NCBI GenBank assembly: GCA_963815045.1
Contig: CAWFET010000003.1
Coordinates: 310,001-374,000, forward strand
DNA: 64,000 nt
Origin: DASUPK01 sp963815045
Lineage (GTDB): Bacteria > Actinomycetota > Thermoleophilia > Solirubrobacterales > 70-9
Direction of reading: 5' to 3'
Below the pieces are notes generated by a model, which saw only the letters and a list, made by a program, of their open reading frames with translations, searched no databases and was not told the origin of the DNA. The stretch's first letter is position 1, and each line of letters starts with the position of its first letter. Shown piece by piece: positions 52,702 through 62,194 of the stretch. A program made the position numbers and the translations under genes.

Positions 52702-53721
52702 GTGAACTTCGATCTGAACGACGAACAGCAAGAGATCAAGCGCACCGCCCACGAGTTCCTGGGCTCCCGCTTCAAGCCCGAGAAGGTCCGGGAGCTGGCA
52801 GAGGCGCGCTCGTACGACGATGCGCTCTGGAAGGAGATCTCCGAGCTCGGCTGGCCCGGGATCGCGATCTCCGAGGACGACGGCGGTCAGGGCCTCGGCA
52901 TGGTGGAGCTCGCCGTGCTCATGGAGGAGTCCGGTTATGCATGCGCGCCCAGCCCACTGCTCGGAACCGCCGGCGCCGCGCTCGTCATCTCGGCCGCCGG
53001 TTCAGACGAGCAGCGCGCTGAGTGGCTGCCCAAGCTGGCTTCGGGCGAGGCGACCGGGTCGTTCGGCGGCTTCGCCGACGGCACCAGCACCCTCTTCTGC
53101 GACCTGCCCACCGCCGACGTCGTCGTCACCTTTGACGGCGAGGGCGCGCTGGTCGCTCCGGCCTCCGAGGTCGACTTCGAGCCCTTCGAGGCGATCGACG
53201 CCACGCGCTCCTACGGGCTGGTGTCTGACGCCCCGGGCGAGCGGCTGCCAGGGGATGTCGACGCCGGCCGGGACCGGCTCGCCGTCGCGATAGCCGGCGA
53301 GCTCACGGGGATCGCCCAGCGGACCATGGAGATGGCCGTCGAGTACGCGCGGGAACGCCAGCAGTTCGGTCGCCCGATCGGCGCCTACCAGGGCGTCGGG
53401 CACCGCTGCGCGGCGATGTTGCTGGCCACGGAGGAGTCGCGCTCGCTGACCTACTACGCATCCTGGACCGCCGACGCCGAGCCTGAGTCGCTGCCGCTTG
53501 CCGCGGCGATGGCAGGCGCGCGATCGGCCGACGCCGGCTGGCAGGTGCCTGCCTCAGCCCTTCAGGTCCTCGGCGGCATCGGCTTCACGTGGGAGCACGA
53601 CCTGCAGTTCTGGCTCAAGCGCGGCCGGGTGGCCGGCCGTATGCTCGGCACCCCGCGTGATCATCGCGAGCGTGTCGCAGATCTCTCCGGCATGGGCGCC
53701 GGCGAGCCCGCCGCCGTATAG
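52702..53721 (+). CDS. Acyl-CoA dehydrogenase (subunit 2)
   Basis: This 339-residue partner starts at the GTG at 52702 (VNFDLNDEQQEIKRTAHEFL), two bases after the stop of the first subunit. It keeps the helical N-terminus (WPGIAISEDDGGQGLGMVEL) and the C-terminal VEYARERQQFGRPIGAYQGVGHRCA block. The middle is shortened and lacks a clear counterpart of the FxEPxxGSD flavin segment. This asymmetry is typical of the heteromeric two-subunit dehydrogenases, in which the site is shared between chains. Confidence 0.9.
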   Translation: MNFDLNDEQQEIKRTAHEFLGSRFKPEKVRELAEARSYDDALWKEISELGWPGIAISEDDGGQGLGMVELAVLMEESGYACAPSPLLGTAGAALVISAAGSDEQRAEWLPKLASGEATGSFGGFADGTSTLFCDLPTADVVVTFDGEGALVAPASEVDFEPFEAIDATRSYGLVSDAPGERLPGDVDAGRDRLAVAIAGELTGIAQRTMEMAVEYARERQQFGRPIGAYQGVGHRCAAMLLATEESRSLTYYASWTADAEPESLPLAAAMAGARSADAGWQVPASALQVLGGIGFTWEHDLQFWLKRGRVAGRMLGTPRDHRERVADLSGMGAGEPAAV

Positions 53722-53734
53722 GAGAATCAAGACG

Positions 53735-54628
53735 ATGAGACGTCCCGTCGTCCGCGCCTCAGGTTTCGGGATCGCGCTGTTGCTGGCGCTCGCCGCATTT
53801 GCTTCCTCCGCCGGGGCAGCCGTGACGATCGGCCAGGTTCCCCCGAGCGCCCCGCCGAGCAGCTGCAGCAACGTCGTCGATGACTGGGTGCAGCCGACAG
53901 AGGTCTCGGGCAATTCATACGTGGTGCCGGCAACCCCAGGCGTCGCGTCATGGACGATCACCTCATGGAGCACGTTTGCCTCGACCACGGCGAAGCAGCA
54001 CTGGACGATGAAGGTGTTTCGAAAGGTCTCCGGGACCAACTACAAGGTCGTCGGCCACGACGGGCCTCGGGCTCTGACCAGCGGAGCGCTCAACACCTTT
54101 CCGGCGAGCATCGTGGCGAAGGCCGGCGACCTCCTCGGGATGAACGACAACTCGGTCGACCCACCGACCAGCACCGCTTGCGAATTTGCGGCACCGGCGG
54201 GAGACAACATCTTCTTCGGCAGCGGGAATCTGTCGGACGGTGAGTCGGGCCCGATCGCCTCAATGGTTTCGAATCGCCGGCTGAACATCTCGGCCACTGC
54301 CGAACCGACCAACACGTTCAGCTTCGGCGTTCTGACGCGATACCGAAATCGGGGGACGGCCAGCATCGAGGTGCGCGTGCCCAATTCAGGCGAGTTCACG
54401 ATCTCCGGCCTGGGCGTCAGGACCAAGACCACGACGTATGGAGCACCCGGCGGCAGCCAGCTGCTGATCGCGACGAGCGGCAAGAAGCGCAGGAAGCTGA
54501 ACCGGAAGGGCAAGGTGACGGTCGTCCCGACCTTCACCTACACGCCGGTTGCCGGTTCCGCTCGGTCGCAGTCGCTGGCCGTACGGCTGAAGAAGAACGT
54601 TCCGCGGAAGAAGAACCGCCGGCTCTAG
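53735..54628 (+). CDS. Secreted protein of unknown function
   Basis: This 297-residue protein starts at the ATG at 53735 behind AGGAGA. It has a signal peptide (GFGIALLLALAAFASSAGA), a beta-rich middle with two cysteines (PPSSCSNVVDDW and PTSTACEFA) and a basic C-terminal third (GKKRRKLNRKGK, KKNVPRKKNRRL). I recognise no family. It may be cotranscribed with the dehydrogenases. Its stop shares a CTAG with the convergent gene. Confidence 0.7.
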   Translation: MRRPVVRASGFGIALLLALAAFASSAGAAVTIGQVPPSAPPSSCSNVVDDWVQPTEVSGNSYVVPATPGVASWTITSWSTFASTTAKQHWTMKVFRKVSGTNYKVVGHDGPRALTSGALNTFPASIVAKAGDLLGMNDNSVDPPTSTACEFAAPAGDNIFFGSGNLSDGESGPIASMVSNRRLNISATAEPTNTFSFGVLTRYRNRGTASIEVRVPNSGEFTISGLGVRTKTTTYGAPGGSQLLIATSGKKRRKLNRKGKVTVVPTFTYTPVAGSARSQSLAVRLKKNVPRKKNRRL

Positions 54629-55560
54629 CCCGCGTCGGCCAGCTCGGCGATCAGGTCGACGCCGTCGAGATCGCGGTGCGTCAGGTACTGCAGCATCACT
54701 CTCTCGACGCCGGCCTTCTCGAGCTCGCCAAGCTGCTCGCGGATCTGGGCGACCGTTCCGACGAGGGAATTCGGTCGTTCCGCCCCGAGGTAGGACTCGG
54801 GGTCAACCGCCTCTTCCCCGCGTACCTCCGCTGTCGCGTGCGCGCGCTCGAGCAGGTCGACCTCGTCGGAGCCGATGATGCAGCTCGTCATCAGCGAGAT
54901 GGTCGGGCGATCGCGCCCGGCTGACCCCCAGGCCTCGAGGACGTCGGGGACGGCCGCCGCGCACTCCTCGGCGGTCATCATCACCAGGTTGTACTCGTCG
55001 GCCCAGCGGGCCGCGAGCCGCAGGCTGCGGGGCTTCGCCCGGCCCCCGACGATCAGGTTCGGGGGGGAGAGGGGCTTCGGCAGGGCGTTACCGCTGAGCT
55101 CGTAGTGCTCGCCCTTGAATTCGAGGCCATCCTCCTCCCAGGAGCGCCGCACGATCTCGATCTGCTCCTCGAGCAGCTCGAAGCGCTCGCCGGTGGTGAG
55201 GAAGGGAAAGCCGTAGGAGGTGTGCTCCGTCTCCAGCCAACCGGTTCCCATTCCCAGCTCGATCCGCCCTCCGCCCGCGATGTGGTCGGCCGTGACGACG
55301 CCCTTCGCCAGCACGGAGGGGTGCCGGAAGGTCGCCGGCGAGACGAGTGTCCCAAGGCGCAGGGTGCTGGTGACTGCGGCGAGCCCGCAGATCGTCCCCC
55401 AGGCATCGAGTGAGCCGCGGTCCGTTCGGCCCATCACCGACTGGTAGTGGTCCGATCGGAAGAGGGCCTCGATCGGGTTGTCCTCACAGGCCTTGGCGAG
55501 CGCCAGCCACTCCTCCCAGGTGACCGACTCCTGGCCCTCGATCATCAGGCAGATCCGCAT
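54625..55560 (-). CDS. LLM-class (luciferase-like) F420-dependent oxidoreductase
   Basis: This 311-residue TIM-barrel enzyme starts MRICLMIEGQESVTWEEW. Typical elements are LFRSDHYQSVMG near residue 35, RLGTLVSPATFRHPSVLAKG near 68, GRIELGMGTGWLETEH near 97 and the phosphate-binding LIVGGRAKPRSLRLAARWADEYN near 168. These fit the F420-binding LLM group. The start overlaps the stop of the small gene upstream (TGATG), so the two are made together. Substrate is unknown. Confidence 0.9.
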   Translation of the reverse strand: MRICLMIEGQESVTWEEWLALAKACEDNPIEALFRSDHYQSVMGRTDRGSLDAWGTICGLAAVTSTLRLGTLVSPATFRHPSVLAKGVVTADHIAGGGRIELGMGTGWLETEHTSYGFPFLTTGERFELLEEQIEIVRRSWEEDGLEFKGEHYELSGNALPKPLSPPNLIVGGRAKPRSLRLAARWADEYNLVMMTAEECAAAVPDVLEAWGSAGRDRPTISLMTSCIIGSDEVDLLERAHATAEVRGEEAVDPESYLGAERPNSLVGTVAQIREQLGELEKAGVERVMLQYLTHRDLDGVDLIAELADAG

Positions 55561-55853
55561 CAGTCGGGAAGTATCTCCGCGTCGGTGATGACCTGAACCT
55601 TCCCGCGGTGGGAGAAGTGGACGTCGACCGTTTCGTTCTCGCCGTAGCTGCCGAACAGGCCGAGGCTCATCGCGAGCCAGCGGCTCTTCGAGACCTTCTC
55701 CTTCACGATCGGCCGCGAGAAGACGATCAGGTCGTTGTGCACGGAGAAGTCTGAGCCCTCGCGCTGCTCCGTCCCGTTGATGAACACCTGGATCGGCGGC
55801 TCAGACCCGTTCGGGAGCCGGACGCGTCGTCCCGCTTCGTAGCTCTCGCCCAT
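55560..55853 (-). CDS. Small conserved protein coupled to the F420-type oxidoreductase
   Basis: This 97-residue protein (MGESYEAGRRVRLPNGSEPP) is beta-rich, with IQVFINGTEQREGSDF and VDVHFSHRGKVQVI. I recognise no named family. A TAACCT box seven bases before its ATG and the lack of a ribosome site predict a leaderless message. One-base overlap with the oxidoreductase suggests a functional pair. Confidence 0.65.
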   Translation of the reverse strand: MGESYEAGRRVRLPNGSEPPIQVFINGTEQREGSDFSVHNDLIVFSRPIVKEKVSKSRWLAMSLGLFGSYGENETVDVHFSHRGKVQVITDAEILPD

Positions 55854-55860
55854 CGCGCGG

Positions 55861-55866
55861 AGGTTA
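55861..55866 (-). promoter_or_regulatory. Leaderless -10 box
   Basis: TAACCT on the minus strand ends seven bases before the ATG at 55853, driving the small gene and the F420-type oxidoreductase. Confidence 0.5.
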
Positions 55867-55878
55867 GTCCGCGGGGGC

Positions 55879-57333
55879 CTACCGGAGCGTGATCCGCTTC
55901 TCCGACGGCGTCAGGTCTGGTCCGGCGGGTCCGTAGGCGCGGACCTGGAAGCGGTAGTGGCCCGGCGGCAGACCCCTGTAGGTCATCGGGGAGCTGCAGT
56001 CCTTGACGGGGGTGGGCTTGTCGGGACGCTTCAGCTTGCATCCGAAGCTCCAGGCGTGGCCTGTCGCGATGAACTTGAACGTCACCTTGCCGCGACGGGA
56101 ATCCATCTTCACCTTGGTGAGCCTCGTGTCGGGAGGACCGATGACCTGGTGCGGGTCGCTCGTCTGCGAGGCCGAGCCGGCCGCGTTGGTCGCCGTCTCC
56201 CGGCAGCGGTAATCGCCCGGGAGGGAGGTGGTGTAGGAGGCACTCGTCGCGCCGCCGATATCGGCACCGTCGCGAGTCCACTGGTAGCCGACGCTCTGCG
56301 GCGCGCGGTAGAAGAAGGAGGCGAGCACGTCGGGCGCCCACGTGCCCGGCGAGCACGAGAGCAGGGCGCCGGCGATCGAGCTGCCTGAGACCTGCGGCGC
56401 GCCGGTGCCGCTTGGCGCACGAAGCAGGACCGGGAACCGGGCCTGGCTGCTGATCACCGGAGATGTGTCGAGCAACCCCCCGCCACCTGATCCGTCAGCG
56501 TTGACGTAAGAGATCGGATTGCCGCTGCTGCCGAGGTTCCCCCACCAGAGCCTCCCCGTCGTCGGGTCGACCGCCAGGCCGACGCCGCCCTTCTCTGTCG
56601 CCCCGGTGAGGTTGAGCTCGCCGCCGCCGCCCGATCCGTCGACGTGGGCATAGGAGATCGTGCTGATCAGATTGGTCCAGTAGATGAGCCCCGTCGCGTG
56701 GTCGATCACCAGGCCGTGGGGCTCGTCCGGGTTCGACCCGGTGATGTCGAGCTCTCCTCCGCCACCCGATCCGTCGAGGTTCGCGTAGGAGATCGTGTTG
56801 TTGCCCAGGTTGGCCCAGTAGATCCTCCCCGCGGCCGGGTCGATCGTCGCGCCGTAGGGAGCGTCCGGGGTCGCCCCGGTGATGTCGAGATCGCCGCCGC
56901 CCGATCCGTCGAGGTTGGCGTAGGAGATCGTGTTGCCACTGTCGGCCCAGTAGAGCCGGCCCGCCGCGGGGTCGACCGCCAGGCCGTGGGGCTTGGTTAT
57001 CGTCGCCCCGGTGAGGTTGAGTTCGCCGCCGTGGCCCGTGCCGTCGAGATTGGCGTAGGAGATCGTGGCGCTGTTCTGGTTGGCCCAGTAGATTCGCCCC
57101 GTCGCGGTGTCGATGGCCACGCCTCGGGGACCGCCCGGGGTCGCGCCGGCGAGATTGACCGTGCCGCCGCCGCCCGTTCCGTCGAGGTTGGCGTAGGCGA
57201 TCGTGTTGTTGCCCCCGTTCCCCCAGTAGATGCGATCCGCCCCGAAGGCCGCGGGCGCCATCGCCAGCGCGAGCAACGCGCTGGCGATCAGGGGAACGCA
57301 AATCCGGCGGGCGCGCCCAGCTTGCACGGTCAT
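55879..57333 (-). CDS. Secreted six-repeat YWTD-like propeller with Ig-like domain
   Basis: This 484-residue protein has a signal peptide (RICVPLIASALLALAMAPAAFG) followed by six repeats of about 45 residues. Each has an IYWAN-type strand, ISYANLDGSGGGGELD and a GLAVDPAAGR turn, spanning residues 32-300. Six YWTD-like repeats should close into one beta-propeller. Next comes an Ig-like segment (SCSPGTWAPDV to YRCRETATNAAGSASQ, about 325-400) with a cysteine pair, then a short C-terminal beta domain. GGGAGGA precedes the ATG. A binding role outside the cell is likely; the ligand is unknown. Confidence 0.82.
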   Translation of the reverse strand: MTVQAGRARRICVPLIASALLALAMAPAAFGADRIYWGNGGNNTIAYANLDGTGGGGTVNLAGATPGGPRGVAIDTATGRIYWANQNSATISYANLDGTGHGGELNLTGATITKPHGLAVDPAAGRLYWADSGNTISYANLDGSGGGDLDITGATPDAPYGATIDPAAGRIYWANLGNNTISYANLDGSGGGGELDITGSNPDEPHGLVIDHATGLIYWTNLISTISYAHVDGSGGGGELNLTGATEKGGVGLAVDPTTGRLWWGNLGSSGNPISYVNADGSGGGGLLDTSPVISSQARFPVLLRAPSGTGAPQVSGSSIAGALLSCSPGTWAPDVLASFFYRAPQSVGYQWTRDGADIGGATSASYTTSLPGDYRCRETATNAAGSASQTSDPHQVIGPPDTRLTKVKMDSRRGKVTFKFIATGHAWSFGCKLKRPDKPTPVKDCSSPMTYRGLPPGHYRFQVRAYGPAGPDLTPSEKRITLR

Positions 57334-57380
57334 ATCTTCGTCCTCCCACTCACCATCGATGCCCCCACTGGCCGGACAGC

Positions 57381-58325
57381 CTAAGCGCAGATGCCCTGCG
57401 AAACCAGGTTGTCCGCGACCTCGGAGAGGTTGTAGACGATGAAGTGCCAGCTCGGTCCGGCGGCCGCTGAGCCGGTCAGGATGGGAAGCGGTCCCATGGG
57501 GCCCGGCGCCGAGGAGTTGAAGCCCCCACCAAGGAGGGACTTTCCCTTCGGGCAGTTGGGCGACGCCAGGGTCGTGGATTCGATCCCCGCCATGCTCGAG
57601 GCGGGCACGGTGCTAGCCGCGCTCAGGTCGGTCAACTTCAGCCCGGAAGCGCAGTAGGCGTAGCTGGTGACCGTGCGTTGCGGGGAGCCTGAGTTGGTGA
57701 AGGCCGCAAGCCAGCTCGTCGGGCTCGACTTGTAGTTCGCGAAGAAGACGGGGAAGCTCGGGGACCCGGTCAGGACCGGCGCGGGAGTCGAGGAGAACCC
57801 ACCGCCCAGCGCCTGCGTCCCGGCTGGGCAGGTGGCCGTCGCGGTCGACTGTCCACCGGACCCCGACGACAGCTCGCCCGCGGCGCTCACCTCGCTTATC
57901 CGGAGGACCTTCCGCTTCTTCTTGCCCTTCTTCTTTCTGAGCGTCGCCGTCCGGCAGTCGGCGCTCGCTGTGACGGGGAGCGAAGCCGCAGGACCCCCGG
58001 AGTGCTCTCGCGCAGCCGACACCTGCCAGCTGTTGTCTCCGACCCGGCGGGACTCGTAGACGATGTGCAGATCGGTGAGGGTCGTGCCTGAGACGACGAG
58101 CGGTGCCGTGAACCCGCCGCCCACCGCCAGCTGGCCGGCGGGGCAGGTGGCCGTCACCGTGACCTGCTGTCCATCGGCCGAGGTGTTCTGCGAAGCCGAG
58201 ACGACCGTGACCGGCGGCGACTTCGGCTTCTTCTTCTTTTTCTTCGCATCCGCCGTCGCGACGCCGAGCAGCAGCGGCACGAGCAGGAATGCGACGACGA
58301 CGCGGAAGATTCCCTTCTCCCTCAC
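57381..58325 (-). CDS. Secreted repeat protein with CPxG...GGGF motifs
   Basis: This 314-residue protein starts at the GTG at 58325, with TAGGCT seven bases upstream. The signal peptide (VVVAFLLVPLLLGVATADA) is followed by KKKKKKPK. Three modules open with CPAGQLAVGGGF, CPAGTQALGGGF and CPKGKSLLGGGF and carry W plus paired cysteines (SADCRTATL, SYAYCASGL). The protein at 14748-15956 is built from the same module. A second Lys patch (KKKGKKKRK) lies between modules 1 and 2. Function is unknown. Confidence 0.75.
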   Translation of the reverse strand: MREKGIFRVVVAFLLVPLLLGVATADAKKKKKKPKSPPVTVVSASQNTSADGQQVTVTATCPAGQLAVGGGFTAPLVVSGTTLTDLHIVYESRRVGDNSWQVSAAREHSGGPAASLPVTASADCRTATLRKKKGKKKRKVLRISEVSAAGELSSGSGGQSTATATCPAGTQALGGGFSSTPAPVLTGSPSFPVFFANYKSSPTSWLAAFTNSGSPQRTVTSYAYCASGLKLTDLSAASTVPASSMAGIESTTLASPNCPKGKSLLGGGFNSSAPGPMGPLPILTGSAAAGPSWHFIVYNLSEVADNLVSQGICA

Positions 58326-58332
58326 GGCGCGG

Positions 58333-58338
58333 AGCCTA
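58333..58338 (-). promoter_or_regulatory. Leaderless -10 box
   Basis: TAGGCT on the minus strand lies seven bases before the GTG at 58325. It overlaps the 3' end of the upstream gene. Confidence 0.5.
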
Positions 58339-58692
58339 CCCGTCCGACGACGGACGCAGGGTCTCCGCAAGCCGCTCGAATGCCTCGTCCAGCGAACCCG
58401 CGCGAATCGTCTCCTTGCGGATCGCGCCGATGTAGGCGATCGCCGAACCGTCCCCCATCACGTCGATGCCGCCCTCGCGCGAGCGGAAGAGGCCGGGGCC
58501 GGAGATCTCGATGCGAGCCTCGACGCGCTGACCGGGTGTGTGCTCCCGGAAGGCGCTGATCGCGGGAAGCCCACCCTCGCGCTGGACCTCCTCGACCCGC
58601 CGGCGAGCTTCGGCGATCGCCTCGTCGAGCGTCGCGAACTTCTCCCTGCCGACGCGGGGCCCGTGCCGGACGGTGACCTTCCACTTGCCCAC
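58336..58692 (-). CDS. Small conserved protein of unknown function
   Basis: This 118-residue protein starts at a GTG (MGKWKVTVRHGPRVGREKF). It looks like a compact alpha/beta fold with an ARIEISGPGLFRSREGGIDVMGDG hairpin region and a C-terminal helix (LDEAFERLAETLR). TAGTCT lies seven bases upstream of the start. I know no function. It lies between citrate synthase and a secreted protein gene on the same strand. Confidence 0.65.
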   Translation of the reverse strand: MGKWKVTVRHGPRVGREKFATLDEAIAEARRRVEEVQREGGLPAISAFREHTPGQRVEARIEISGPGLFRSREGGIDVMGDGSAIAYIGAIRKETIRAGSLDEAFERLAETLRPSSDG

Positions 58693-58699
58693 CCACGGC

Positions 58700-58705
58700 A
58701 GACTA
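58700..58705 (-). promoter_or_regulatory. Leaderless -10 box
   Basis: TAGTCT on the minus strand lies seven bases before the GTG at 58692, and no ribosome site is present. Confidence 0.5.
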
Positions 58706-58731
58706 TTTCGCGCGCCGAGCCCTCGGGTGAA

Positions 58732-60135
<1,404 letters not shown>

Positions 60136-60168
60136 CAACACTCCTCGGTCGCGTGCGCCCTTCCCCCA

Positions 60169-60174
60169 TATCTT
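60169..60174 (+). promoter_or_regulatory. Leaderless -10 box of the methyltransferase operon
   Basis: TATCTT lies six bases before the GTG at 60181 and there is no ribosome site. It is in the 45-base gap shared with divergent citrate synthase. Confidence 0.55.
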
Positions 60175-60180
60175 CTCACG

Positions 60181-60909
60181 GTGGCGATTCCGGCAAACAG
60201 GCCGAGCAAGGAGGAGGCGCTGCGCCTCTTCGCCGGGCTCCCGAGGCGGTACGACCTCGCGGGCGCCTTGCTCAGCTTCGGCCAGGACCCGCGCTGGCGC
60301 CGCGCGATGGTCCACCAGGTCGCCGCGAGCGAGGGGGATCGCGTCCTGGACGTCGCGACGGGCACCGGGATGGTGGCTGAGGCCCTCGTCCGCAGCTATG
60401 GCTGCTCCGTCGTCGGCCTGGACCAGAGTCCCGAGATGCTGGCCGCCGCCGAGGTCAAGCTCGCCGCCGACCCCCGCCTGGCCGATCGAGTCGAGCTGAT
60501 CAGGGGGGAGGCCGAGTCGATCCCCTACGAGGACGGTGAATTCGACCATCTCACCTTCACCTACCTGCTCCGCTACGTGGACGACCCCGGGGCAACCCTG
60601 CGGGAGCTCGCGCGCGTAGTGAAGAGTGGAGGACGGATCGCGTCGCTCGAGTTCATGCTGCCGCCCAACCCGATGCCCCGCTCGCTCTGGCACGTCTACA
60701 CGCGCGCCGCGATGCCGGTCCTCGGCCGGATGATCTCCCGGGACTGGTACGTCGTCGGGCGCTTTCTGGGGCGGAACATCACAGACTTCTACGGGCGGCT
60801 GCCGCTCGCCCGGCAGCTGGAGCTCTGGCGAGATGCGGGGATCGAGGGCGTGACCGCGCGAGTGATGAGCTTCGGCGGTGGAGTCGTGATCTGGGGAACG
60901 CGTGGCTGA
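60181..60909 (+). CDS. UbiE/COQ5-type SAM-dependent methyltransferase
   Basis: This 242-residue enzyme starts at the GTG at 60181. The N-terminus EEALRLFAGLPRRYDLAGALLSFG is the UbiE opening motif. The SAM site is VLDVATGTGMVAEAL near residue 58 and GLDQSPEMLAAA, and the post-I region has the FDHLTFTYLLRYVDDP and SGGRIASLEFMLP pattern. Menaquinone methylation is the best guess from family. It overlaps the next gene by 8 bases. Confidence 0.87.
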   Translation: MAIPANRPSKEEALRLFAGLPRRYDLAGALLSFGQDPRWRRAMVHQVAASEGDRVLDVATGTGMVAEALVRSYGCSVVGLDQSPEMLAAAEVKLAADPRLADRVELIRGEAESIPYEDGEFDHLTFTYLLRYVDDPGATLRELARVVKSGGRIASLEFMLPPNPMPRSLWHVYTRAAMPVLGRMISRDWYVVGRFLGRNITDFYGRLPLARQLELWRDAGIEGVTARVMSFGGGVVIWGTRG

Positions 60910-61651
60910 CGACCGGCTCCAGCGCCCGGCTTTCTACGCGCTTCGCCGCGGAGGCTGGCGCGACCTCGTCACCGTGCTGCACCCGCCCTACACGGCCTGG
61001 AACCTGGCCAACGTCTGCTTCGGGGCCGCCGCCGCGGCGCAGATCCACACCGACCGCTTCGTCGCCACGCTGGCCGCCTTCTTCCTGGCCGTCGGGATCA
61101 GCGCCCACACGCTCGACGAGCTCAATGGGCGCCCGCTGAAGACCGAGCTCTCAGACAGGACCCTGACGGCGCTCGCTGGCGCCTCACTGGTGGGAGCGCT
61201 CGGGATCGGGGTGGCCGGCTGCATCATGGTGTCGCCGACGCTGATCCCGTTCGTGCTGGCGGGCGGGTTCTTCCTCGTCGCCTACAACCTCGAGCTCTTC
61301 GGCGGCCGCTTCCACACGGCGTTCTGGCTTGCCTTCGCCTGGGCCGCATTCCCGGCGCTCACCTCGTGGTGGGTGAACACCCTCTCCCTCGCTTCGCTGA
61401 AGGTCGACGTGGCCGGAGTCTTGGTCGCGGCCGGTTGCTTCGGCCTGGTCAGCGTGCAGAGGATCCTGTCGACGCCGGTGAGGCAGCTGAGGCGCAAGAC
61501 GGTTTCCGTCAGCGGCGAGCAGCGGCTCGACGACGGCACCGTGATTCCGCTGACGGCCGCGGAGATCTCGAGGCCGCTCGACGCGTCTCTGCGCGGCCTC
61601 TGGTGGGCCGTCGTCGTGCTGGCGATCGGGATGGTCGTGATCCGCTACTGA
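60902..61651 (+). CDS. Polytopic membrane protein, possibly UbiA-like
   Basis: This 249-residue protein starts at the GTG at 60902, inside the end of the methyltransferase gene. It has six or more membrane segments (for example FVATLAAFFLAVGI and LIPFVLAGGFFLVAYNLELFG). The segment HTLDELNGRPLKTELSDRTLTAL near residues 64-86 resembles the first UbiA Asp-rich motif, though the acidic spacing is degenerate, so prenyltransferase activity is doubtful. Its coupling to a UbiE-like enzyme suggests quinone or isoprenoid metabolism. Confidence 0.65.
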   Translation: MADDRLQRPAFYALRRGGWRDLVTVLHPPYTAWNLANVCFGAAAAAQIHTDRFVATLAAFFLAVGISAHTLDELNGRPLKTELSDRTLTALAGASLVGALGIGVAGCIMVSPTLIPFVLAGGFFLVAYNLELFGGRFHTAFWLAFAWAAFPALTSWWVNTLSLASLKVDVAGVLVAAGCFGLVSVQRILSTPVRQLRRKTVSVSGEQRLDDGTVIPLTAAEISRPLDASLRGLWWAVVVLAIGMVVIRY

Positions 61652-62169
61652 GAGGTGGCTTCGAGCGCCGCCGTGAGGGACTGGGCGTCGAATGAGCCGC
61701 CGTGCATGCGCCCACCGACGAAGAAGCCCGGCGTGCCCGTTACCCCGCTCGCGAGGCCGCTGTCGACGTCGCGCTGAACCCTCGGGGCGTGGACCTCGGA
61801 GTCGAGCTCCGTGGTGAAGCGGTCGACGTCCAGCCCGAGCTCCTCGGCGTAATGGATCAGGTCCTCGCGGCCCAGCGCCCCGCGCGACTCGTACATGCGG
61901 TCGTGCATCTGCCAGAAGGCGCCCTGGGCCGCCGCCGCCTCAGCCCCCTGCGCAGCACGCTCGGCGTCGGGATGGATCTGCCTCAGCGGGAAGTGCCTGA
62001 AGGCGAACAGCAGCCGCCCGGCGAGCTGGTCGCGGATGCGGTGGACGATCGGGAAGGCGGCGGTGCAGTACGGGCACTGGAAGTCGCCGTACATGACGAG
62101 CTCGAGCTCGGCCCGGTCCGGGCCGTCGACGTGGTCCTCCGCGGAGATCGGTGGGGTCAGCTGACTCAA
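61645..62169 (-). CDS. DsbA-family thiol oxidoreductase (cytoplasmic type)
   Basis: This 174-residue thioredoxin-fold protein has the active site FQCPYCTAAFPIVHR near residue 31 and the cis-proline loop SGVTGTPGFFVGGR near residue 145. There is no signal peptide, so it is a cytosolic DsbA/FrnE-like oxidoreductase. The start is a TTG at 62169 with TAAGCT nine bases upstream. It converges with the membrane protein gene, overlapping by 7 bases. It is divergent from the antiporter and shares a compact promoter region. Confidence 0.88.
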   Translation of the reverse strand: MSQLTPPISAEDHVDGPDRAELELVMYGDFQCPYCTAAFPIVHRIRDQLAGRLLFAFRHFPLRQIHPDAERAAQGAEAAAAQGAFWQMHDRMYESRGALGREDLIHYAEELGLDVDRFTTELDSEVHAPRVQRDVDSGLASGVTGTPGFFVGGRMHGGSFDAQSLTAALEATSQ

Positions 62170-62182
62170 GAGTGAGCGAGCT

Positions 62183-62188
62183 TAGACT
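62183..62188 (+). promoter_or_regulatory. Leaderless -10 box of the Na+/H+ antiporter
   Basis: TAGACT lies six bases before the GTG at 62195. The opposite strand of the same 25-base gap carries TAAGCT for the divergent DsbA-like gene. Confidence 0.55.
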
Positions 62189-62194
62189 CGCGGC

